Source: Kitagawia praeruptora
Lineage: Eukaryota > Streptophyta > Magnoliopsida > Apiales > Apiaceae
NCBI GenBank assembly: GCA_037693485.1
Contig: CM075345.1
Location: forward strand, 89,548,001 to 89,612,000
Length of the DNA stretch: 64,000 bases
Direction of reading: 5' to 3'
A program made the position numbers and the translations under genes. Under the pieces are notes generated by a model, which was given only the letters and a program-made list of their open reading frames with translations, ran no database searches and was not told where the DNA came from. Of the stretch, positions 33,970 to 45,504 are shown piece by piece. The first letter of the stretch is position 1. Each line of letters begins with the position of its first letter.

Positions 33970-35196
33970 TGATAAGTGGATTTTATATCCACTTGAAATG
34001 CCTCCGTTCGGCTTAAATTGATTGTTTTGGACTCAAGTTTGTGTAGTTTTGATGTGTTTTGTGTAGTTGTGCAGGTTTGCAAGAATATCTAAGCTTTTGT
34101 CGTTTTTGGAGATTTAATTGATTAAAATTCGGATTTTCCTGGAAGGCTAGCTTATACTGTTTGGGCCATATCTGGAGTTCTAGAAGTCCGTTTTCAGCCC
34201 ATTTACAGTCCACGCGAAGCTTGAGAGATTTTCTACAATATGGGATAGGTCTTACATGACCAGGCCGCGTGTGGTGGGCCCAGGAAGCACGACCAGCAGA
34301 TAGATGGGAGCAGAGAAATTACTGTTTTGCCCTTTTCTAGTTCTAATTGTATTTTGGGCAATTTTTAATACCTTAATTGAATTCTAATTGTAAAAGAAGG
34401 TAATATCTTGCTGGGCAAGATTTGTAGAGCCTATTTAAACACATCCTACCATTGTAAATCATAACAATTGATAGCTTTTAATCGTATCAAGGTACTTTCA
34501 ATCTTCAATTCTTTCTTCAATATTATGTTTTCATTCATTATTATTATGTTTTCTTTATTAAATATGCGTAACTAATTCTCTAATCTGAGGATTGGGTAGT
34601 ATTCCTTGGTATTCATGTGTGTTTAATTATCTGTGATTTTCTTGCTTTGCTGATCTGTTATTGAGGGCTTAACACAATTAGGGGAGTCATGAACCTTTGA
34701 TTGGATTTTAGGGATTGTAATAACTTGGAAGAGGAGTTGCAATTTTAGTACATGATTTAACAGACATAACTCGAATATTTGATTGGAAGATTAATAGGAG
34801 AGTTGTGAGACTTATAATTCTTGGAGCTTAATAGTTTATGATTGTCTTTGATTGTATCACGGAAGTGACAATTAGGGTATAGTTGTAGACATTATATTGT
34901 ATCTTGGAAGAGAACATTATAACCTTAGAAGAATTGTTTTCAACAGAGTAAGAACGTAGACATCACATAGATATTGAATGTGCATTGAAACCAAGTGAAG
35001 AACCCCAGTTCTTGGATTGTTTTCCTCATATATTTTATTCTCGATTGATAATTAGTTTAATTTAGTTTAGTTTAATTTAGTTTATAAACAAACACAACAT
35101 TCTTCTACACTTCTAAATTGTGAGAGATAAGAAACTTGAACTTGATATTACATTCAGTCCTTCCCTGCGAACGAACACACAAAAATACTATTAACA
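33970..35196 (+). repeat. 3' LTR of the gag-protease element
   Basis: It has the same length as the 5' LTR (1,227 bp) with about ten single-base differences seen by eye, and is followed by the TGTAC duplication at 35,197-35,201. Confidence 0.93.
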
Positions 35197-38100
35197 TGTA
35201 CTACTTCTGAAACCGCCAAAGTATCTCGAGCTCCGCATCAAACTTCAACACTTTGGCTACACCACTCACGGACTTTCTCTTTTCCTTTCCCGATTAGAAT
35301 AGAAAGATCTAAATTCTCGTCTTTAACTGTAGAATGGAGAAGAAGTAATAACATGAGCGACAAAGCACTCAGCAAGGCTACTACTAGAGTAGCAGATATA
35401 TATAAGAAAATCTCAATGCTCATATGTAACCCAATATAATAAAACATGAATTTAATGAAATGAGGAGGCCCGAATTTAGAGATTTACCACATGCTCAAAA
35501 TATCACAAGACTTTTAAAATTCGATATAATCTCAGCAACAACAAAATTCACTTTGATAATTAAATAATCACATTATAAGACTTACTAGTCTTGGTCTCCG
35601 TTTCCCCATAGTCGGTGATCAGCCGATCTATGGCACCTAGTTTACTGCTAGCAGATGGATGCACGAGTCACCCAAGGCCACGCACGAGCCAAATGTCACC
35701 TTTGTTCAAGTATTTAAAATTCTTGAACAAAATAATTACCAGGATTATTTTTCTCTAATAATCCTGTTGACCAGTATCAGATGAAAAATACACCTTTGCT
35801 AAGTTAAAATCATAAGTTCATTTGAAAAGATAAAAGTCTCAAAATATGCTCATGATTAGCTAACTCGAACAAATGATGTTAGCTCGTTATGATTGATTGA
35901 GGTGCTATCTTGAATGAATAAGATCAGCAAAATACACCAAGAATCTTCGATATTTGAATAAACTATCCTTCTTGGAAAATACTCACACATAGGAGGAATT
36001 TGATCATCGCAAGGGAGGGTTGGATAATAACCAATTAGCTCAAAGATGTTTAATCCACAAATTAGCAACAAATAAAATGAACATTCTCTAAATGAGAGGA
36101 AAATAGTAGACTTGCCTGGAGTCCTTAGCTTGTTAAACTAAAAGAAAGCAACAAAGTATAGGTCTCCTTTCTCTTTATACAACGTCACAATACTCCCATT
36201 AGTTTATGTTCTAGAAAAATAAAACAGGATAAGATCTCGTTAGTCACATATTTAATTTCAATTCAATTACGACACCAGTAAAGTTCTCAACTGGGCTATC
36301 ACTATTGCTAACTTACTTGGTCACCTTATCTCTAACTCCTCCTTATCAATTCTCATTATTATCTCTTATTTATACGCTTATTTCTAACGAAATTTCGTAA
36401 TATGGACCTCCCCGGTGTAAAACCACCTCAAATACAATCACAAGTCAATGCAAGACATCCACAAACAATCCACAACATTAATCAATACTCAACACCATCT
36501 CCGACCATAATTCATTTATCATTTTCAACTATAACTTCAATGAAACTCTATGTCAAAACATCAACCATTGATACAATGCATTCCATACTTGGTAACCAAT
36601 TAGACAAGACCAAAACACACAGCTTTCATCTTTTGACCAACATCAAATAAGGTCTTTATCCCATGCAAAAATGACTCCCCAAAACAAGGTAATCAAATCA
36701 GAAACATAAAATGCTACCGCACACGCTTTACTCAAACATTTTTAATAAATCCAAAAATTATTTATAAATCACCAAATTTTACAGGCTTCTTTCTGAACAC
36801 CAAATAAAGATGTCATAAAAGTTTCCAATTGAATACAATCTTCTAACTAGGTGGGTCATCAATTCAAACTTAGTGCAGAAACGGTTTGTTTTTTCCGCGC
36901 AACTTGCCTTCTAACAATTTTCATAAATTGAAAAATTAATGATTATACACAAAATCTCTTCCATTACAAAACTGAATATGGTATATTTTCACCATAAATA
37001 TTTTGGTTTGAAAAACTCAGTTTATCTAAGACAATTACTCTCCCAAAGTTGGCTCAAGGCCATGACAATCTCTTTCGTAACAATCACACTCCAACATTTT
37101 TAATAAATTGAAAAATCAATATTTCTGTGCAAATATTTTTCTGATATCTTTATACTTCCTTTAACTATCCTCAACTAAAATTTCAACCCAAAATTCAGAG
37201 CTTAACTAGGTGAAACATACTTCCAAAGTTCGAATCCCGAGAGCCGACTCTGTTCTGCGGAGGTTTTACTAAAACATCATTTTCTCCTAGCTCGTTAACT
37301 TAAACGATGCACCGTTTTCTTCTACACAAAATAGACTCCAAGATGAACAACTTTCATTAGAATACTACTACCCAGAACGGATCATAAGTGTCTTGAATTA
37401 ACAGAACAAAACAGGGCCAGAAGCTGAAACTTTTCAGGACAAGCTAATTACATCAATACTACTAAGCGATAATCAATTTATTTGTAATAATTTTCAAGGG
37501 ATTGAACCATACCTTAGCTTGCCTTCAATGACCCAAGAGTTTGAGCTATTAATCATGATTTATGAGTAAGAAAATGAGGAGTTTGATGGAGCTTTCTTCC
37601 TCTTCTTTCTCTCCTCTCCCTCTTTATCTCTTCTCCTTCTCTTTTCTCTTCTCTCTTTCTCTTCATTTCTGTAGATGCTTCTCCATCTCTTTCTCTCCAT
37701 TTTTCTATATTTCCTTCATTACCTCCACCAATTCTCACACTTCTAGAATTCTCCACAATTCTCTCTTTTTTTTTATCTTATTTCTATTTTTAAAACTAAT
37801 AAAATCAAATAATATTAAATCCATAAATAAATCCCAAAACTCTAAAATAAATTACTAGAATTTATCATAGTTAAACTCTAGCTCTCTCGAGTCTAAAATA
37901 ATATTCTCATGCTCTAAAACTCATTCTCATAATTAAATCTCTAATTAAACTCATTTTTCTCAAAAAATGGAATCATTGGAAGAAATTCTCAAATTAATTC
38001 TCAATATTCTCAAATTTGTATCTAAATTCTAAAATACACTAATCCATCAAGACCTCATAGCCCCACATGCTCTCCATAATTTATAACCATTTCCCAGGTA

Positions 38101-38321
38101 CTCAAAATAATTAATACTAGCACTCATCGAACGAACTTCCTAGATATTGGTTCGGATTTTCTCAAGATAAAAAAAAATCCAACTCCAAATTGATGTTTTA
38201 ACGTCTCGATGTTTAATTCCTCAATCTCATGGTCTCAAGAATTTCTCCAAATAAATCTTCAAATATTAATACGACTTATATTATAAAAGAAAACTTATAG
38301 GATATATTCTGAGAATCTTGG
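35197..38321 (-). repeat. Base Tekay element right LTR, second part
   Basis: This continues the LTR begun at 27,418. From 37,125 on it aligns with 23,546-24,745. It ends at TTGG (38,318-38,321); the expected last 8 bases (TTATTACA) are replaced by copia sequence. It contains the CT-rich zone at 37,590-37,720. No coding sequence. Confidence 0.83.
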
Positions 38322-38331
38322 TATCAAGGGC
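38319..38331 (+). other. Copia primer-binding site at the fusion point
   Basis: TGGTATCAAGGGC resembles the initiator-Met primer site TGGTATCAGAGC. No copia LTR precedes it; the preceding bases belong to the Tekay LTR, and TTGG is shared by both. Confidence 0.7.
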
Positions 38332-38477
38332 AAGGTTATAGGGTTTGTCTTCTTCGTTCATTATTGTTTTTTGATTTGTACCTTCCGAATTGGATTCTGT
38401 TTTGGTTAGTTATTTGTTCTATATTATCTGAACTTGTTTGCTTGTTCCGGTTATTCGGAGTTATTTGTGTTTTCATC

Positions 38478-38795
38478 ATGGCTTTCGGTAAAGAGGATTC
38501 TCTTCAGTCGATTAGTGTTCAGTTGGATGGTACAAATTATTCGTATTGGAGTTATGTCATGAAAAAATATTTGCGTGGTAAAACTTTGTGGAGTTATGTT
38601 CGTGATAAGGATGCTAAGACGACTAAACCAGTAGCTGATAAGACTCCTGAGTCTCTAACTGCGATTGAGACTTGGGAGGCTGATAATTCAAAAATCATTA
38701 CATGGATTAACAACTCGGTTACTCACTCTATTAGCGCTCAGTTAGCAAAGTATGAAACGGCTAAAGAGGTATGGGATCATCTCTCCAGATTGTAA
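38478..38795 (+). pseudogene. Copia gag, N-terminal part
   Basis: ATG at 38,478 starts MAFGKEDSLQ. The UBN2-type gag domain follows (ISVQLDGTNYSYWSYVMKKY, LRGKTLWSYV, TWEADNSKIITWINNSV, AKEVWDHLSRL). The frame ends in a stop at 38,793-38,795. The middle of gag with the CCHC knuckle is absent, since a Gln/Arg-rich stretch (38,815-38,880) leads almost directly to protease. Confidence 0.85.
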
Positions 38796-39044
38796 TAGCG
38801 ACCTTGGACATCTCGTTCACCTCAACAGCAACAACGTTCTTGGACATCTCGTTCACCACGTGCACCTCAGTTCACTTCTGGCTCTACTAATTGGACACCT
38901 TGAGCATCATTACCCTCTACTAATTTGATGGTTGCTCCCTCTTTGGATCCATATCTGTATGAGTAGTTAGCAGTTTGTTGCTTTTCAACCACATGCCATG
39001 TCTGCATCTCCTTCGCAAGGTTTGTTGTCCTTACTTCATCAGGT

Positions 39045-40319
39045 ATTTCTTCTTCCATATGGATTTTGGATTCAGGTGCTTCTCATCATATGTCTCCGAA
39101 TTTATCATCTTTTACTTCGTTGTCTTCTACTTCGTCTTTGTCCATTATGAATGCTGATGGTTCTCCTATGTTATTGGAAGGTGTTGGTTCTATTGCCACA
39201 CCTACAGTGTCACTTTCTGATGTGTATTATGTTCCTACTCTTAAGTTGAATTTGGTTTCCGTGAGTCAGTTATGTGCATCTGGATATTTGCTCTCATTTT
39301 CTTCTTCTACTTGTTGTGTTCAGGACCCAAGATCTCAGAAAGTGATTGGGATAGGTCGTAGGCAGGGATGACTCTATGTTTTAGATGAACTAAAAGTATT
39401 GGATGTTGGAGCTTCCATGTTGATTTATCATCTTTTCGTTTGAGTAGTTCTTCATCAGATTTTTATCTTTGGCATTCCTGTTTGGGCCATGTTTCTGCCC
39501 CTCATTTACAATATTTGGTTTCTACTGTAGTTTTAGGACATTTGAAAACTCATGATATTTCTAATTGTAGTGGTTGTAAACTGGCTAAATTTGTTATTTT
39601 GCCTTTCTATGAAAGTATTTCTTATACAGTTGCTCCTTATTTTTAGAATTATACATTCCGATGTGTGGGGACCATCACCCGTACCCACAAAGGGGGGTTC
39701 TCGATATTATGTGTCTTTTATTGATGATTATACTCGTTATACATGGGTTTATATGATGAAAAGTAGATCTGATTTTCTTGATATATTCAAGGAATTTCGT
39801 GCTCTTATACATACTCAACATTCTGCTATTATTAAATGTTTTCATTGTGATTTGAGGGGTGAATAGACTTCTAATGAATTTTGCCAGTTACTTGCTTTTG
39901 ATGGGACTATGCGTCAAACCTCATCTACAGACACACCTCAGCAAAATGGTGTTGCCGAAAGGAAATATCGTCATATTGTGGAAACAGCCCACTCATTCTT
40001 GTTGTCAGCTCAAGTTCCTAGTGTATTTTGGGGGGAAGCAGTCCTTACTGATACATATGTGATTAATATGATTCCTACTTCTCATAATTCAGGTTTGTCT
40101 CCTTTTCGGAAACTATATGGAGATGTGCCAGATTATTCCTCATTGCGTGTTTTTGGTTCTACTTGTTTTGTTCTTCTCCCTCATGTTGAGCGTACAAAAT
40201 TATCCCCTAAATCTGCTTTGTGTGTTTTCCTGGGTTTTAGTGTTAGTCAGAAAGGATATCGTTGTTTTGATCCTGTTAGGCAAAAATTATATGTTTCTCG
40301 TCATGTTGTGTTTCTTTAG
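39045..40319 (+). pseudogene. Copia protease and integrase
   Basis: The protease site WILDSGASHHMSP is intact as text, with YYVPTLKLNLVSVSQL after it. The integrase zinc region is FYLWHSCLGHVS and CSGCKLAK. The core shows HSDVWGPSPV, the second Asp in FHCDLRGE, and DTPQQNGVAERKYRHIVE with the catalytic Glu. The frame is cut by stops at 39,371, 39,646, 39,864-39,866 (in the conserved core) and 40,319. It would have integrated the element's DNA. Confidence 0.88.
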
Positions 40320-40358
40320 CATATTCCATATTTTTCTGTCCCTGCTAGTTCCCATAAC

Positions 40359-42165
40359 ATGCAACAGGAAGATCTCATTCGTATTGATCCTTTTGACTCG
40401 GATATTGAGGAAGCTTCGCCCACAAGTTACAGTACTTCAGTTCCTAAGACATCCCAGACTCTCTCATCTCCGCCTTCGTCCACGACCACTCAATCCTCTT
40501 CAGAGATTTTGGATCCACCTCCTCCCACTCGTCAATCTACTCGTATTCATAAGTCCACACGACATCCTGATTTTTCATATTCCTCTTATTCTCCTTCCTT
40601 TGTTTCATTTGTTACATCTATTCACGGTTTGTATGAGCCCGTGTCCTATAGAGATGTTGTTCGTGATCCTCTTTGGCAGGCAGCTATGGCTGAGGAACTT
40701 ACTGCTTTACATCAGACATATACTTGGGATTTGGTTCCCTTACCACCAGGAAAACATGCTATTGGTTGTCGTTGGGTCTATAAAATTAAGGCCAAATCTG
40801 ATGGATTTGTTGAGCGTTACAAGGCTCGGCTTGTTGCTAAATAAAGGATATTCTCAGGAGATGGTTTGGATTATGAGGAGACGTTTGCACCGGTTGCCAA
40901 AATGACTACTGTTCGTGCTTTGATTGCAGTTGTTTTTATTTCGAAATGGAACATATTTCAGTTAGATGTTAAGAATGCTTTCTTGTATCGTGATCTACAT
41001 GAGGAAGTTTATATGATGCCTCCTCCTGGTTTTCCTCATCATCCTGGTTATGTTTGTCGGCTTCGTAAGTCACTTTATGGTCTTCGATAGGCATACCGCT
41101 GTTGGTTTGAGAAGTTCGTCACTGTGCTTATTTCACTTGGATTTCATTCTAGTCATCATGGTTCTGCTTTATTTGTCCGTTGTACAAGTGTAGGTCGTAT
41201 TCTCTTGGCTTTTTATGTCGATGATATGATTATTATTGGTGATGATTGTGCTGGTATTGAATCGTTAAAACGAGAGTTGGCTCATTGTTTTGCTATGAAA
41301 GATTTAGGTTTGCTTCGATATTTTCTAGGGATCGAGGTTGCTACGTCGTCCTAAGGTTATCTTTTATCCAGTCTAAATACATTGCTGATTTGTTTGATTA
41401 TGCTCGTCTTACTGATAATAAGACTGTTGATACTCCTCTTGAGATGCATGTTCATTATTCATCATCTGATGGTCTTCCTTTAGTGGATCCTACTTTATAT
41501 CGTACTATTGTGGGCAGTCTTGTTTATCTTACTGTTACTCGTCCGTATATTGTGCATGTTGTTCATGTTGTTAGTCAGTTTGTCACTTTTCCTACTACTG
41601 TGCATTGGGGTGCTGTACTTTGTATTCTCAGATATCTTCGAGGGACTCAATTTCAAAGTCTTTTATTTCCTTCTACTTTATCTTTAGATTTGCGTGCTTA
41701 TAGTGATGCTGATTGGGCTAGAGATCCTGAAGATCGCAAGTCTACTACTGATTTTTGTATTTTTCTTGGTGATTCTCTTATTTCATGGAAGAGTAAGAAG
41801 CAGGATGTTGTTTCTTGATCATCTTCGGAAGCTGAGTATCGTGCAATGGCTTCTACTACTTTTGAAATTGTTTGGTTACGCTGGTTGCTTGCAGATTTGG
41901 GTGTTAAGCTTACTCAACCTACTCCGTTATATTGTGATAATAAGAGTGCAGTTTATATTGCTCGTAATTCCGTATTTCATGAGCGCACTAAACATATTGA
42001 GATTGATTTTCATATCACTCGTCATCATTTGCAGTAGGTTACCATCACCTTACCTTATGTCTCTTCTTCACTTCAGATTGCTGATATTTTCACCAAAGCT
42101 CACTCGATTTCGCGCTTCCGATTCTTGTCTGACAAACTCTCAATGTTTAATGCTACAGCATCGTG
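40359..42165 (+). pseudogene. Copia reverse transcriptase and RNase H
   Basis: RT motifs are WQAAMAEELTALHQTYTWDL, IGCRWVYKIK, YEETFAPVAKMTTVR, FQLDVKNAFLYRDL and FYVDDMIII (catalytic YVDD). RNase H motifs are YSDADWARDPEDRKST, SSSEAEYRAMAS and YCDNKSAVYIA. Lesions: compensating indels near 40,843-40,866, TAG at 41,088-41,090 (Gln expected), TAA at 41,352-41,354, TGA at 41,816-41,818 (Arg expected) and TAG at 42,035-42,037 (Gln expected). The tail reads ADIFTKAHS, normally ADIFTKAL in copia elements. Confidence 0.9.
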
Positions 42166-42179
42166 AGTTTGAAGGGGGA

Positions 42180-42346
42180 TGTTAGAATATATAAAATTAT
42201 TATATATTAGTGATAATTAATATTAAGGGTAATTTAGAGATTCAGCTTATAAACGTTTATAATATAAATATCGAGCCATGTATTACAAGCGTTAAGTCGA
42301 TATAATAAAACCCTAGTTACTTTCTTTTATCTCTTCACTTTTATCA
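42180..42346 (+). repeat. Copia 3' LTR (right end approximate)
   Basis: It starts TGTTAGAATATATAAAAT after the polypurine tract. It holds CTATTATATATTAG-like AT runs and AAACCCTAGTTAC. A short LTR of 150-400 bp would be normal for copia; the end shown is the last CA before the sequence character changes. Confidence 0.5.
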
Positions 42347-43005
42347 TGGAGATAGTAGTGGAGTGATGATTTGCAGGTAGTAGCTAGAAGTGGTGGACGA
42401 AGTTAGTGATGGTGGGAGATGGTTGAGATTTGAAGGAGATAATGGTGGTTTTCAGTTTGACGGTGGTGATTTTTTCTGAACTGTGGTGGCTTTTGTAATG
42501 ACGTTGGTGATTACTAGTCGTCGAAGGTGGTGGTTATCGGAAATAGTCGTCGCTGGTGGCTGGAAATGAAGGGTGGGTGGAGGTCCAGTGTTGGAATATT
42601 AAAATTTAATGAAACTAATGATTGGTGGGAGATGAATGTAAAATATATGAATGGGTGGTAAAGCATATCTCATAGTGGATTCTCATTTTAGTAAGACTAT
42701 ATACCATAATGACATATAATGTTTTTATCTTAAATATATGACACTCCCTCAACCTCAATTATTATTATTATTCTTTTTGAATTTTTGCACAAAATATGAC
42801 GTGTATACAAAAAATAACTCAAGAAATCATTAATTTAATATTTTCATTTTTTTAAACAAAATTTTAATATTAAACAAAATAAATTCAAAAAGAATTCAAA
42901 ACTTTATTTTAAACAAAAGAAAACAAATTAATAAAACTATTTTTATATGAATCATAAATAGCGTGAAAATATTTAAAGGTAAAGGAAAACAGAATACGGT
43001 ACAAT
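42347..43005. other. Non-coding stretch with GTGGTG-rich part
   Basis: 42,350-42,590 is rich in GGTGG/GTGGTG on the plus strand, unlike the AT-rich DNA around it. The remainder is AT-rich, with a (TTA)n run at 42,760-42,772. No gene is recognised. The GTG-rich part could be the rest of the copia LTR or host sequence at the insertion site. Confidence 0.4.
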
Positions 43006-43593
43006 ACTATATTATAAAGGACGAAACATTAAAAGTTTTGGTACGGTACAATACTTACCTTATTTAATTATTTTACTCTATTACCCTTAATTATTTTACT
43101 TAACTATAGAAAAACAGAATACAATCTTTTCTTAAAATATTGCACGCAGTTCTTGCCAATACTACTTCTCCTAAATAATAACTAAGCAGATACCTTTTTC
43201 AACTATTAACTTTCCTAACTAACATCTCTTCTTTACAAAAGTATGGTCGTTCTAATTAATGAAATAAACTAATAATATTTTAATTACTAATAACTAACCG
43301 ATTATCTTTTCCAGCTAAAAGGTAATATATCTTCTAACTAAAATATCTCATTTTTTTCCTAAATAATAACTAGTCAATTAACTTTTTCAGCTATTACCTT
43401 TTCTAACTAAAATCTATTTTTTTCCAAAAATTTGGTCGTTCTTATTAATGAAAAAAACTAATAATATTACAGTTACTAATAATTAATTCATTACCTTTTT
43501 TCAACTAAATAACTTTCCTACATTTTCTAACTAAAATATCTCATTTACAAATTTGATTTTTTTTACTTAATTATCCTTACTTAAATCTATCTA
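43006..43593 (+). mobile_element. Helitron-related 5' segment
   Basis: The start, CTATATTATAAAGGACGAAACATTAAAAGTTTTGG, parallels the 5' end of the clearer Helitron at 43,594 (shared block GAAACATTAAAAGTTT). The segment consists of repeated AT-rich lines such as TTTTCTAACTAAAATCT. It lacks a 3' hairpin end of its own before 43,594 and may be a partial copy into which, or next to which, the second inserted. Confidence 0.45.
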
Positions 43594-45227
43594 TCTATAT
43601 TATTATACAAAAGCCGAAACATTAAAAGTTTGGTTGGTCGGTTGGTCAGTACGGTACCTGTTGATTTTACTTATTTACCCTTACTTAACGATACATGTTC
43701 TTTTACTTAATTATCATTACTTAATTATTTATAATTACAAATAACTAATAAATTTCCTTTTTCAGGTAAAACATGTTACCTTTCCTATTTTTCAATAACT
43801 AATCAATTTCCTTTCTCACGTAAAATATGAGCAACTCAATTTATACCCTTACTTAACGGTACATGTTATTTTACTTAATTATCTTTACTTAATTATTTAT
43901 AGTTACAAATAACTGATAAATTTCCTTTCCTAAGATTAAACATGTTACCTTTTCTATTTTTTCAATAACTAATCAATTTCCAATCTCACGTAATATATGA
44001 GCAACTCTATTTAATAAAATAAAATATTATAATTTTAATTACTAATAATTAACTAATTACCCTTTTTATCTAAAATGCGTTATCTTTTTTATTTTTTTTA
44101 CTTTTTCCAGTAAAACCTATTTGTGTAGTTTTATTTAAGTAAAATGTTTCTTTTTTCAGGTAAAACATGTTTCCTTTTCTATTTTTCAACAACTAAGCAA
44201 TTTATTTTTTTTTACGTAAAATACAGTATCTTTTATATTTCATCTAACTAATTTTTTTTCCTTTTCTAAAAATACTATTAGCAATTCTATTTAAATACAT
44301 TAAAATGTTATAATTACTAATAATTAACCAATTAACCAATTAACTATTTCAGCTAACCCTTACTTAATTGTGGATAAAATTCATCCTAATATTTCTTTTT
44401 TCAGGTTAAACATATTAATTTTGCTATTATATAATGGTTAAGAACTCCTTAGTTTACCTTTTAAGGTAAAACACGATATTTTTTTATATTTTATCTAACT
44501 AAATTTCCCTTTTTCTATAAAGATAAACTACCTTTTCATCTAAGACACGTTACAATTTTATTTAATGAATAACATATTTATATTATAATTACTATTAACT
44601 AACCGATTACCTTTTCAACTAAGACACGTTACCTTTTATATCTTCTCTAACTAAAATCTCTCTCTTTTTTTCCAATTATATCATAGGCGGTTCTACTTAA
44701 TAAAATAAAATAATAATATTATAATTACTAATAATTAACCAATTAATTTTTTTAGCTAAATCTTATCATGTTTTCTATCTAAAATCCCTCCTTTTCAAGA
44801 ATATCACTCTTTTTCTAGAAATATCATGGACGACATTTATATAATTATTATCAAATAATCTCATTTAAGAATTTAAACCTTCAAAATTACTCCCTCCGTC
44901 TCTTTGAATTGTTAACGTTTACGGACCAGTTTTCGCCACGCATTCTAAGGTGCATTTTAAGGATAGTTCTATAACTTTTTTTTGGATATTTTCTTTTTTT
45001 GTATAAAAATAGAACAATCCTATTTTTATACAAAAAAAGAAAATATCAAAAATAAGTTATAGAACTATCTTTAAAATGTACTTTAAATGCGTTTCAAACA
45101 CGCAGTTTTTTATGTCAAGAAATGGAAGGGACAGAGGGAGTAATGTTTTAAAAAAATCAATTTAAATTAAATAAAAAAATCATATAAAATTAAAAAAAAT
45201 CCGTGCATAGCACGAATTTTAGGCTAG
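43594..45227 (+). mobile_element. Non-autonomous Helitron
   Basis: The 5' end TCTATATTATTATACAAAAG follows an A, and the 3' end is a short hairpin CGTGCATAGCACG followed by AATTTTAGGCTAG and then T. This fits insertion between A and T, 5' TC and 3' CTAG. The interior repeats blocks such as TTACTTAATTATC and AGGTAAAACATGTTACC several times. No Rep-helicase is encoded. A Stowaway MITE is nested at 44,890-45,140. Confidence 0.72.
44890..45140. mobile_element. Stowaway-type MITE nested in the Helitron
   Basis: Ends are CTCCCTCCGTC and GACAGAGGGAG, with TA on both sides (44,888-44,889 and 45,141-45,142), the Tc1/mariner target duplication. The interior forms a strong foldback centred near 45,012 (GTATAAAAATAG against CTATTTTTATAC). 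The same family occurs around 53,750-55,102. Confidence 0.85.
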
Positions 45228-45504
45228 TATATAATAATGGAAGTAGTGTTATATTCTATATATCTTAAAGCTAAGGGACAATTATATTGTTTAACTGTTA
45301 GAAATAATATTGTCATATTTCTAAATTTATCAATTGAAATACTTTTGGTTCAATTTCTCAAAATATAAAAATTAAATTACTATATCGGATAAAAGCCTAT
45401 ATATGACATGGTTAAGGGACATTATGTAGTTTGATAGTGCATATATTTCATATTTTATTATTAAATGAAGCAGTCAAGATCTAATACTATGTCATAAGTG
45501 AGCA
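45228..45504. other. AT-rich intergenic stretch
   Basis: No gene or transposon end is recognised between the Helitron end and the GTTGC-rich region. Confidence 0.4.

Larger units (their letters stand above)
27583..35196 (+). mobile_element. Athila-type LTR retrotransposon with gag-protease only (TR-GAG-like)
   Basis: Two 1,227-bp LTRs (27,583-28,809 and 33,970-35,196) start TGATAAGTGGATTTTATATC and end CTATTAACA. TGTAC duplicates the target on both sides (27,578-27,582 and 35,197-35,201). The internal region has a tRNA-Asp-type primer site, one gag-protease frame and a long non-coding 3' part ending in a polypurine tract. There is no RT, RNase H or integrase, so it must have moved using enzymes of another element. 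The LTRs differ at about ten positions by eye, a recent insertion. The gag style and 3' motifs (AAGTTTGGGGG, GGGAGGCAACCCAAGC) point to the Athila branch. Confidence 0.92.
23546..38321 (-). mobile_element. Base-layer Tekay/Del-type retrotransposon with internal deletion
   Basis: The minus-strand element has a left (3') LTR ending at 24,745, an internal region of only 2.67 kb (24,746-27,417), and a right (5') LTR at 27,418-38,321 split by a gag-protease element. It keeps a primer site, gag-like remnants and an integrase-chromodomain end, but RT, RNase H, protease and most of integrase are gone. The two visible LTR stretches (23,546-24,745 and 37,125-38,321) differ by roughly 30 substitutions in 1.2 kb by eye, clearly more than the nested elements, in line with it being the oldest layer. 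The last 8 bases of the right LTR are missing at the fusion with copia. Confidence 0.85.
38318..42346 (+). mobile_element. Ty1/copia retrotransposon lacking its 5' LTR
   Basis: The element starts at its primer site (TTGGTATCAAGGGC) fused to the Tekay LTR end. The order gag, protease, integrase, RT, RNase H on the plus strand is copia-type. A polypurine tract (GAAGGGGGA, 42,171-42,179) leads into a 3' LTR starting TGTTAGAATATAT at 42,180. The LTR's right end is uncertain without its partner; TTTTATCA near 42,346 is a guess. Many stops and a gag deletion make it inactive. Confidence 0.9.
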
